NCBI GenBank assembly: GCA_944472155.2 | Contig: OX235271.1 | Location: forward strand, 26,172,977 to 26,236,976 | From: Trichobilharzia szidati | Taxonomy: Eukaryota > Platyhelminthes > Trematoda > Strigeidida > Schistosomatidae | Reading direction: 5' to 3' | DNA length: 64,000 nucleotides | Part shown: positions 14,001 through 26,000 of the stretch, one piece after another | Numbering within the stretch: position 1 is the first letter of the stretch | Layout: every line of letters begins with the position of its first letter | The notes under the pieces: generated by a model | The model's input: only the letters and a program-made list of their open reading frames with translations | The model's database searches: none | What the model was told of the DNA's origin: nothing | Program-made: the position numbers and the translations under genes

Positions 14001-17000
14001 AGTGTGTCCGATCGATCTCTATTTTCTTCGGTATATTTGTTGGGTGATACGTTCTTTGTTATTACTTTGCCAGATCTCATTTTTATTGGTCCTTTCTGGT
14101 CATGTGATCTTCGGTATTGAGTCAGCTAAGGTAGCTCTTCGTAAAAAGTTTACAACAGTGTGTTGGAAGTGCTTTTCGTGACGCACCTGATAAGCCTGAA
14201 TAGTTATCTGGTGTTGCCAATCGCCGATGCCTTTTCCATCTCTTTCGCTTTTTTCGCCCACTATTGTTCACGGTCGTTGCGAAGACTTTTTGTTAGTCTT
14301 CGTTTAAGTACCTTTCGCTCCTCATCATAATCGGAGCTCGTTGGAATCAGTCTTCTTGCATCAATCAGTTCGGATGAGGCGGTAGAGATCCAATGGCTTT
14401 TATTAACTTTAATCTAAAACCTAAAGTTAATAAAAGCCATTGGATCTCTACTGCCTCATCCGAACTGATTGATGCAAGAAGACTGATTCCAACGAGCTCC
14501 GATTATGATGGGGAGCGAAAGGTACTTAAACGAAGACTAACAAAAAGTCTTCGCAACGACCATGAACAGTGGTGGGCGACAAAATTGACGAAGGTCTATC
14601 TTGCTTTCTCGATCCTGGCTGACTTTTACACCCTCTCCCGTGCCTCCTGTAGTGAAAGCAATGCTGCCTAGGCAAGTGAAAGAGGTAACTTCATTTAGAT
14701 TTCTCCTGTTGATTAGGGAATGATGCTTGTTGTTGTTGGCAGTCTGGTATCCTCATCATCCCTGTATTCTCTATGTTCACCTGCAATCCCGTCTTCTCTG
14801 CTTCTTCTGTCAACTTGTTGGTTTTTGCCTGTAGATCTCTAAATTAGTGTCATGTTAGACATCTGTGAAGTCCAGATTTTCTAGAGACTTCTTGTCGGTC
14901 TAATGTATCTGTGTTTTCTCTCACGGTCTTTTGCATAATCCAGTTCACGATTGTCAAAAATTTAATAGGTGATAATAAGGGGTATATTAGTTGGAAATCA
15001 GTAACCGGGAACAGAGTTTCCATGTATGAGGGCTGACAATACTACTCATCTATCCAGGCTGAAGTGAACGATGTGAGATTCGAACCCAGGACGAACTGGC
15101 TGAAAATCGAGTACTTAATCGAATAAACCCGATGTCTGCGGCTTATTAGAAATCGACTGCAGGCACCAATAAGATTTTTTTGAAGTATGATCGCGGAATG
15201 ATATCAGTTAGAAAACCGTTGAAAACCAGGGAGTACTGGACAGCTGTGTCATTTTAGTTTGGGACTCATCAGCAGTACGCGCCCACTGGGTTTTGAACCC
15301 AGGACCTCCCGATTACAAAGCGATTCGCTCCTGTAAAATGTAAGGTGATGTTGCAGGATTGGACTACACCGACCGCTAGATTAGAAATAGGAAGTGAAGT
15401 GGTAGAACACGTTGACCGCTTCACTTACTTGGGAAGTACCATCAGCCAGTGCCAACGGGTTAATCTCTGACGAAATCTCGGCACGAATACAGAGGGCTAG
15501 TTTCGCATATTCCAGTTCGCACCGTCTCTGGTGTAGACGTGATATCTGACTATCGACCAAAGGGCGTGTGTACTGCTCAGTAGTCCGCTCCATCCTCCTT
15601 TATGGCTGTGAGACCTGGCCGTTGAGAGTGGAAGACATGAAAAGATTAGCTGACTTCGATCATAGGTGTCTGCGTTCTATCTCCCGCGTGAAGTGGTATG
15701 ATAAGGTGAGCAATATTGAGGTTAGGCGTCGAGTGCTAGGTAAGGAGGGGAAATCAATAGACGAGACTGTGAAATTACATCGACTGAGATGGTAAGAACA
15801 TGTGTTACGCATGCATGCCTAGTCATCGCCTTCCTCGACAATGGGCAATGTTAGCTGATATAGGGTCAGGCTGGAAAAGAGCTAGTGGCGGTCAAACGAA
15901 AACATGGCACCAGTCAATGAAATCTACAACAGTTAGTCTAAGCCACGTAGGAATGTGTAGACTAGCTTCCTGGTTGAGGTTCTCGGGACGGTAAAAACAA
16001 ATGGTTAGAAACAATTGGTGACATGGCTCAAAATCGTTCTCAATGGGTGGTGCAGATGCATCCACTCCTTGTGACTTACGATTTCCAGTTAAACTGTTTT
16101 GTTCTTCGTTATTACTATTCCTTTGTCTCACACCTCTGTTTGCTGTCTATGTTATGCATTTCTCTTACTTTCTTCTCTTGTTTTGTGTGCTACAAGGAGG
16201 GAGTTTGGCGACTTGAACTGCCGCACATATGTGCAATGTTGTATGTCGAAAACAGACAGATTACAAAGCAAGCTTGTAGACCATTCAGACACTGGGAGGT
16301 TTTTTAAAATTATTTTTGTCCAATTCGCCAAAAGCATTGATGTGATATTCTCTAAGTTCTCACGTTACTGTGATTTTTAACAGTCTTTAATCCTCACACT
16401 GTTTTTATCTTATTTATTATTATTATTATTATAAATTATCAAGTTGCCAGAATTTCTATCCGGTTCATCAAAATCACGTTGGTTTGATAAGAGTTTCAGT
16501 TTGTTAGTGAATCAATCTGGTTATGCAGCTATTAATTTTGAGCATAGTTGGGGTGATGGTGTGACAATTTCACGTTTATTCACTGACGTATATATCGATT
16601 CTGAAAAGCATCCAGTTGTAGATCCTTCACTGCTTAAAAATACTGATAGGTAGGTTCATGTATACCTGTTATACTTAGTGTATTTTATCTTTTCTTACTT
16701 TTCATACTATGGTCAATAATATTTACGTCAGGCGCAGAGCGCGCTAAGTAAGGAAGGGAAATCAATGGATGAGGGTGTGGGAAAACTGTTATGACAGGGA
16801 CTATGGCCTAGTAGACTATGAGCGAATACTAAATTAATGCGCTGGCTAATCTGTCCTAATCTCACGTCAACATCAACAACAATAACACCGCTGGCACGAA
16901 AAGGCAAAAGAAAAGACTGTACGTCAACAAGACAGCTTTTACTGTCTCTAACAGCAGTCAAATTGCTGGACAGAAATTATATATATATATATGTGCAGTT

Positions 17001-20000
17001 AGAATGACCTTAAAAATGCAGTAATTCACTGATGCATTAAAAGTATTAACAGCCAATAGGAATCTAGCAATCCAAACAGAGGGAAAACCAATGGGCTTAC
17101 GTCAGTGCGCGATAACTTCTCAAAATAGTTATTTTGAGGTTATAGGCAAAACTATGTGTATATAACAAGCTACATGGATTGAGATGGTTGAAACGCATGT
17201 GGCACATATTGAGCCAGCCACCAGCTTTCTCATTGAGCAATGTTAGCTGGCATTGAACTAGGTTGGAGAAAGGTAAGGCTGGTTGAATCGAAACCTAGCA
17301 TCACTCCATAAAATCTTTCACAGTTGGCTTGAGTCAACCACGTATGGGTTGTTGATTATCTGGCTGAGGACGTTTAGTAATACACCTGATAATTGTTCTC
17401 GATGATGTCCCAGACGCATTCACGTCTTACCTCTCAAATTCATTAAATCCTTATAATTTTCTATGTAATTATTCTTCCTATCATACATTTATGGTTATTA
17501 TAGTTCCTTCGAATTGTTTTCTTTGCCTCTGTGTGCTTTGTATGAAGTGTAACAACTTGAATTGATCCACCGTTGAAAAGTCAGTCTATCGACTTTAAGT
17601 TATCGCTGAAAATGTTTCCTAGAAAGACTATGAAACCTTTGCAGTTAAACCTTGTTTTCAGTTTGAAGAAAGTAACATCACTACATTCTTTGGTAAAGAG
17701 GGTAAAATTCACATTTGAATCGAAAAATGAACAAGGAGAATTAGCCATGATGTTAGATTGTAAAATAAAACCAACAGAAGTGGGTAAACTGCACACTAGC
17801 GACTACAAAAAGCCAACCCAAATTGCTAATAGATATTTAGACTTTAACTCATCTCATCCGTGCGTCGGTGGCACAGTGGTTAGGACTCTCGCCGACCATG
17901 CACATGGTCCGAGGTTCGATCCCCTGCCGACGCACACCCGATATCAATGGTCAGCCTGCAAAATTTGGGCTACCAATATCCATGCTGAAAATTCCATACT
18001 TGTACTGAAAATACGGTGTGGCATCAAGCTATAACCAAAAATATAAGAAAATAAAAATTAGATAAAATAATGTCTGGCTCACTTAAGTTTCTAACAAACA
18101 GAGAAACAAATAAGACCTAAATGATGAAATGAAACAGATAGACGAAGCGTTAGTGTTAAATAAACTATCTTATAAAATTCATTAGAAAGATCAAAAAAGG
18201 TCAAAAGCAAAATAAAAATAATGGTGACATAAATAAGAAAGAATATAAGGCATCTACAGTTTTACCATATAAGGAGGAGATATCTAAGGCCCCAGGTAGG
18301 ATTTTTAATAAAGCATAAATTGTGGTAACATTCAAACCTATAAAGTCACTCAGAGACAAGCTCTTTAGGCTAAAGGACCCTGTGGACCCAGTTAAGCAAA
18401 ATAATATAATTTACAAAATACCTTGCAAAGACTGTGAGTTAAGCCAACTACATAGGTCAGTCAAACTAGTAGATCGAGAGTAGTGAGATTATCAGAACAT
18501 AAGAATTTAGCTAAGGTTAGAATGGTTGATCCCATGATGATAAGTAATTTAGAAAAAAGCTCATGCATTAACACACAACCACACAATAGGGTGGGTGGGT
18601 GGGACAGAGTCAAAATTCTAAAAAGTAATATACGTAGGTGGAGAGAGACAGAGGTTGATTACTGAATCCTTGTTCATCGAGTCTACACCCGACACATGCA
18701 ACATAGATGACTCAACGCAAATACCAGAGATATGGGAGATATTATCACGTAAAATCAAAGGATAATAAATAATGTTAAAATATATTCAATTCACATTCTA
18801 ACAAGTTATTTGTTTTACTAAAGAACATCTTATTTCCCATATTATTGTATTTGAAACATTTATTCCCCTTAATGAATCTGAATAAAGCAAGAACTACAGT
18901 TTTTTGCAGAATAAAGTGCTACCATCTTTTGTTTATTTCGTTGCCTTCTCAGCAGCTGCTTACAGGCCAAAGTCATTATTAAGTATATCTACAGAAACAA
19001 TTTTAACATATTTCCACAGAGTTCATTTTAAACAAAAGTCAACCAATTTATGCATACCATAATGATCACACACAATGGAAACTTTCGGCATCATGTATTC
19101 AGATGAACGAGAGGTGAAAATATCCAGTTACCAGGGCAAAGAAAAACTGATAACTGTTTCTTTCTGAACGCACAAATCAGGTTTCAGGCGCTTGATGGAA
19201 ATGGCTTCAGCAAACTTGAGGAGAATTGAGCTCTTTTGCCTATTGATAATTTTGAACGATTTTGCGACGTCCACCTCATGACCCGTGTCGAGGAGATGCC
19301 TGGCGATGGCACTGTTTAAAGCATTTGTTCCCTTTAGACATTGGCTTTTTGGTACATGTTCAGAAAATCGTAGATATACCCTTCTTTCTATTCTTCCAAT
19401 GTAACTGCTCCCGCAGATACACGTAAATTTGTATATACAGTTGGATTTTGATCGCACCAAAGAGCAAGTTGTTCGATAGACAGGAACGAGCTTGACCGCA
19501 GGATAGGCAGTGCCTATTGACGTACTCAGTCTTCTGTTGACCATTGCTGCAATTTTCTCACCTTTATCATCAAGTTGAATGTAGATTGGCTTTTTCTCCA
19601 CTGTGATTTGTTTTACATTTGAGACTTTAAATCTTCCATACTTGTTAGTGAACCTTTGACGGTAACCATCACTCTTCAACATCTTTTCGGGAAACATAAA
19701 TTCTTCCTCTTATTTCTCTATAGAGCATATTCTCCTCATTCTAATAGTACAGAGTCTTGACTAGTCCGCGTTTAGAGCTATTTGGAGAAAAGCTATTAAA
19801 ATGTAAGTATTGTCCTTTCCAAGTAGGCTTTCGATAAACTGATAATACTAATATTACTTCCGAATGTACTTAATTCGAATGTCTAATCAATTTTAACTCA
19901 TGTATATAAACGGAGCAAGAACGTTGTGTGAATACCTTGATATGGTGGTTATGAGCGGCAATAATTTGTGCTCGAAACGTGTTCACCAGTAAATATTACT

Positions 20001-23000
20001 GTATAACAAACACTGTGTGATTTATCAAAATAAAATCTCATCCATAATGGAGATATACTCTACCAGCACAGTGCCCAAGTTTTATACTTACATTCTTTGC
20101 TTTGTTTTTTTCTCTTAACTGATGTTGTTTCATAACTTTATCCGCCTTGAATTCAATCCAATCCACTCCAATCCCCTTCATAAACACACAGTTGGTGACA
20201 ACTTGTGTCAAGGAACTTAGCCCTAAGTTCCTATTGTAATGAAGACGTTTTCGTTTTGAACCGATAAATACTATGTATGTGTCTCAACTTTAAATCCAAA
20301 ACACCAGTATTCCTTGAACGAAATTATATTGTTTGGCAATTAAAGCGAGACAAAATACAAAGTTTTTATTCGTATTTGTTCAAGTCTTCATTCAACTTGC
20401 AAGCGATCGAACCATTCGCGCCTTTGAGTTGCCCACCAATGGCTGCCAGTTCCAATAAACAAACGTTCAATGTTCACGTCCATTGACAACTTGATCAAAG
20501 ATAATAAATAACACACTTCAGCGCACTTATTCTATTCGTTGACACATTTTCACCAAGTTTTTTTTTGTTTTCATTCAACTGTCTGTTTCCCCTCTTTTTC
20601 TTTTCTTTTCTTTCTCATTTTCATTTCAGTCTACCGAATCCAACTGTTAAACGTATTGAATGGATATTAGATGATGACTTTGTACTGAATATTATTCAGC
20701 CTAATGAATCATTGTACAATGCATGGAGAGATAAGCTGACATTTAGTTGTGTAGACAAAAGAGATTCAATTAATAGACAATTGTGTAAATCTCTTGGTTT
20801 AAGTCCTGACAGTATAATGCAATTATTATTTCAGGTAGATTTATTTATTTATTTTTTAATGCATTCGATGAAATAATTTACTGTTTTTTCTTCTTCTTCA
20901 TGCACGTTTATCTTGTGGTCTTCTTCAGGCTGTTCCTGTTTTGTTTGTTTTGTGCAGAGGTTCCTGCGTATATCTTCCTAGTCATCATTTTCAGTTCGCT
21001 ATCATTTTGACAATAATACAGCCTCTACTAAATGGAATTCCATATTAGATAAGCTTATATGATATAACACATAGTGATATAGTATTGCTAACTGGGTGAT
21101 ATTTTGAGCACAATTTATCGGTATTCAACAATCATGTGAATATGTATTACCACAGCTTCTACAAAATCAGCAGACATATTTTTAGAATTTATATTTTTTT
21201 TTATTTTATTTATTTTGATTTACAGCTTGATTCCACACCGTATTTTCAGTACAAGTGTGGAATTTTCAGCATGGATATCGGTAGCCCAAATTCAGGCCGA
21301 CCATAGATATCGGGTATGCGCCGGCAGGGGATCGAACCCCGGACCATGTGCATGGTCGGCGAGAGTCCTAACCACTGTGCCACCGACGCACAGAATATCA
21401 AGCTCTAAGATGGTTTAATCCTGCTTCTAGGTTATGGTGGAGATATGCGGATGTGATACACATTCACCGTGTGTTGAAATCTAAACATGTATACTTCAGT
21501 TCTTCATACTTAAACTCAGCAATAGATGGAACCTAATCCACTTTTTGGAGTTAGAAAATAAACAAGGTTGAATTGATCATGCTAGACTGTAAAATAAAAT
21601 GAAAACAACATGGTGGGTTTGATACTATTTGTGGTGAGAGCTGTCTGCAAGACAATATTATAGACAACAGTTTACGTCAATGCTTACGTCCCGAATCGGG
21701 GTCATGAGAAAAAACGCACTAACAAGGCTTAACGTTGAGCAGCTCACCAACCAATCACAGCAGACTTAGTGTTTGCAAATACGATTCGCAGATATATGGC
21801 TTAACTTTCTAAGCAAGAAAACAACCAATCAGAAGATGTTGCTTTTCTGCTAATATAACGATCAATAATGTACATGAAAATGTATAAATATCTGTTGATT
21901 TTCTCAATAAACGATTTGTTGTCTGGCTCTTGTCTTCTGTCGTCATACTGTATCAGTGTATGTTATATTAAATAAACTTATCTAATTTGGAATTATATCC
22001 TACCATGTTGCCTAAATTACATTAGTCTACTGAATAGAAAATATCCGTGAGACTTTTATTGTCATGCTTATAGGTAGTATCATTAGCACATGGGAATGTA
22101 TACTCTATTGCCTGCCCTTCCATTTTGTCCTGTAGTGGTCACACTGAAAAATCATTGTAGTTAGTGCATCAATTGAAGATACTTTATTTCAGAAAACTTC
22201 ACAAAAAGAGGGAATAGAAATCGGTTAAGTAAGTACATCTACGTCGTTATAAACACTTCTAAGGCATGCCTTATAATAGTCTCCAACCGTCGATTCTAAT
22301 AACGTCAGCCAAATGACCTAGGTTTCCTTACATGGCTGTGGACAACGGTAAGTGACATAGTAGCTTGAGTGAGTGCTTTCAATCTTTTCACCATTCCAAC
22401 CTAATTCGACCTTAACTAGTGTTACTTGTTGAAGAAGCCTGTAGGCGATACAAGTAGGGTGTACCTTTTCTACCGTAGATATCTTTACAGTACTGTCTAT
22501 TTTGAGTTGTCAATTTTAAATTTCAATACATACTTCTAATCAAGGAAGAGAAGTCAGTCAGGGAGATTTCAAACTTTGATTGAAGAGTATTTCACTCATA
22601 ATGTAGTGACTGCTTACTCTCTTTCCATGTACTGTTTCTGCTTGATTCCGTCAGTTTTATTGTGCTTTACATTTGTAAATTGGTTCAGTCAGAGGCGTTA
22701 CCATTGAGCTATTCGAGATCGCGGTTGATTGGTCTCCTGTCGGACTGTATTGGCATCGGTGATTTAGCGGTAGAACGCTCGCAAACAACCACAAACGTGG
22801 TCCGAGATTCTATCGCCTGTCGATGCACTCCTAAACCTCACTTAGCCGGTAGTAACGCCAGTAAAGAGGGAAGGTTGGGTGTGTAAGGGTAACGACCCCA
22901 CCCCATAAAAGACAATCCACTGCTACTGAAACTGTAAAGCTTTAGCTTGAAGCCCTGTGTTCCACTCGGAAGGTTAAGGAATAAAATTACATTCATAAAT

Positions 23001-26000
23001 AAGGACTGTATTGGATACTTTGACTGGATAATAGGTAGTAATCAGTGTTATGGTGGCCACATTGCAAAATTGACTGCACCAAACAAAAGACTGGACACAT
23101 GACAGCAGTTACTTACTGCCTAGTGTTCAATCGAGATCTCAAATGAGCCCAGTGGTAACGTCTCTGAATGCAGCACTGGATGAATCTCAGAAGGGACATG
23201 AGTTCCGTCAATATTTCACATACGCCTTGCTGATTGATGAGTGCCAGGAAGTGCGAAAACCTAGGTCAAGCTGGGCTCCAGCCGTCTAATGACAACAATT
23301 CAGAGTACATCGTGATGGTGAGCCACCTAGCATGGTCATCACACTGTAAACGTGATTGACAGGATTTGGTGTTGAATTTATTGGCAGTGAAATTAAGTAA
23401 TTTTTACAAATTGTTAGTATACCAATAAGTAAAGGTACTTTTCTCCCCTACCCCCACTCCCCTCTCTTTTTATCTCAAGTTAGCTTATGACGCTGTACAC
23501 GGTGAACGAGTCGCTACCTATGAACCATGCAGTACATCAACTTTTAAACATGGTCGTACTGAAACAATTCGTTCAGCTACTGTAGAAACAAGTAAATTTA
23601 TAGATCTTATGCATAAGCATAAGAGATCTTTATCCTCTTCACCTAATACGCCTATCGTGTCAGATGGTATCCTGTCTTCAGATTTGTATGCCTGCCTTCA
23701 AGCTTGTTCAAGTAAACATTCTCAATTGATTAAAGAAGCTGCTGTTGGTCAAGGTAAGTTGTATGATTATCACATACTTTTGTGAAAATTCATGCATTTA
23801 TTCCCCTTGATGAATTTAAATAAAGCAAGAACAACAGTGGTTTGTGCAGAATAATATGGTACCATCATTTATTTCGTCAGGTTCTCATCATCTGCTTACA
23901 GCCTAAATAAGCTGTGAGGTTAACGTACAGAAAAGTTTTAACATACTTGCAAATTTTTTACATTTTGTCAGTTGAGGAAAAGTTCCACAGTAAGCGAACA
24001 GTGCTCAGAAAATTGCGCTTATATAGTTTTTACACAGGCAGTTCAAGTCAAAATAAATGTATGCATACAATGGTAAAGGAGTTACGTAATAAGGCATAAT
24101 AAAGCCATCGCCAGGCATCTCCTCGACACGGGTCATGAGGTGGAAATCGAGAAATCCTTTGAAATTATCAATAGACAAAGGAGCTCCATTCTCCTCAAGT
24201 TTGCCGAAGCAATTTCTATCAAACGCTTCAAACCAGATTTATGTGTTCAGAAACAAGCAGTTATAAGTCTTTCCTTACCATGGTAACTGGATGTCTTTAT
24301 TCTCTACTCTGATTACGTAATCTTTGTCTTCAACCTCACCCCCTTTTTTATAATCTGTAATATTGCTTGTCTCTTGTTTCTATGACGTGATTTGAACTCG
24401 GTACATCGTTACCAAATTTATTAGTTACTCATCATCGTACTCACCTCTCGTCTTTATTACGTAACTCCTTTACCATTGTATGCATACATTTATTTTGACT
24501 TGAACTGCCTGTGTAAAAACTATATAAGCGCAATTTTCTGAGCACTGTTAAATTACTGTGGAACTTTTTGTCAACTGACAACATGTAAAAAATTTGCAAG
24601 TATGTTAAAACTTTTCTCTACGTAAACCTCGCAATTTATTTAGGCTGTAAGCAGCTGATGAGAACCTGACGAAATAAATGATGGTACCATATTATTCTGC
24701 ACAAACCGCTGTTGTTCTTGCTTTATTTAAATACATACTTTTGTCTCTGACGCATACACAACAGTTACCAATCACTATCAACGGGGGAATTATAAAGACA
24801 GTCTCCTTTTTCCCCTAACCTACCAGCATCGTGTCAACTATAGGCGACACGGATGAGGATCGGAAGAGCAAAACATGCATTTATTCCTCTGAAATCAGTA
24901 TGGAGATCTGCAGCAATCAGCATATGCGATAAGGTCCGAATTTCCAACATTAATGTCACTGTCAGTCAGTGTTTCTACCTGGTTCAGAGACTTGGTGAGC
25001 GTGTCACAAAATGCATTTTGAGTAGAATGCACACTTTCACTAACAGCTGGCTTCATTGGCTCAATACTGAAGATCAGATAACTAGCCGGGAAGGAACTTT
25101 TGCAGCGAACTAGCCAAGAACCCGTAGCCCATCAAATATGGATTGAACATTTATTATTATTATTATTATTATTATTCCCTTGGGTTCCTAGTGGAACATA
25201 GGGCTTCAACTACACGTCTCCACTTGCTTCTGTCTTCTGCTGTACTTTTCACTTGCATCCATGTTAGTCCATACTGTTTCAACTCTTCTTCACACGATCT
25301 CCTCCATGTCACCCTTGCACCGACGACCAACTCGCCGCTTCCCTTTCGGATTCCACTCGAGCACTGGCCTGACGCGCGATGTCACCCAGCGGCCTCCTCA
25401 GCTCAGCGAGTGTCCAATCCATCTCCACTTTCTCCTGCATATTTGTTGGGCGATTGGTTCTTGTTATGTTTCTTCCCTTAGTTTCTTGTTGGTTCTTGTT
25501 CTTTCCGGCCATCTGATCTTGAGTATAGAACGAAGACAGTTGTTGGTAAAGGTCTGCAACAGGCTGTTGGAAATATTCTTTGTGACACACTAGCCAAGTT
25601 TCTGATCCGTATAGAAGAACTGACTGACTTGACGTTTGTATTGAAAATCCGAATTTTGTTGTTGATGCTGAACATACTCTGAGAAAATCGATGAGTGAAA
25701 TAACGCGTCAAATTGCCGGATGCAACCCCGATTTGGAACGATGAGTTGGGTGTTGGTCTGAGGGCAACATTCAGGAGATCGTGTGATGATCGTTGAGGTA
25801 GCTTAAAAGGACTACAGAGATTAGGGTGCAATGGGGGGTGTGTGCTGCTGCTGAGGCCCTATGTCCCATTTGGAATCCAAGGAAATAGTAAATTAACACA
25901 CACACATGTATACCACTTTTTACACAAATGGCTTTAACAGGGCAGAAACAACGAGTGGGAGAAGATGACATGAGCTTGTCTTTTCTTTTTTCTTTCTTTG

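Larger units (their letters stand above)
23784..24732 (+). mobile_element. Fold-back Penelope-like element (type A) with 12-bp target duplication
   Basis: The direct repeat ACATACTTTTGT flanks the element at 23772-23783 and 24733-24744. Inside, 23814-24092 and 24454-24732 are colinear reverse complements (279 bp, no net indel). A one-sided 30-bp extension (23784-23813) lies outside the left arm. The 361-bp middle encodes, on the plus strand, the C-terminal endonuclease segment (AIARHLLDTGHEVEIEKSFE, SILLKFAEAISIKR). This looks like PLE terminal pLTR units in inverted orientation. The whole element sits in the intron between CPT2 exons f and g. Confidence 0.87.

Noticed and set aside
19920..20035. 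Complete hammerhead in the PLE-B terminal sequence
   Set aside because: GAGC...GCTCGAAAC gives one half, but the CTGANGA box is absent (GTTATGA), including the essential G5.
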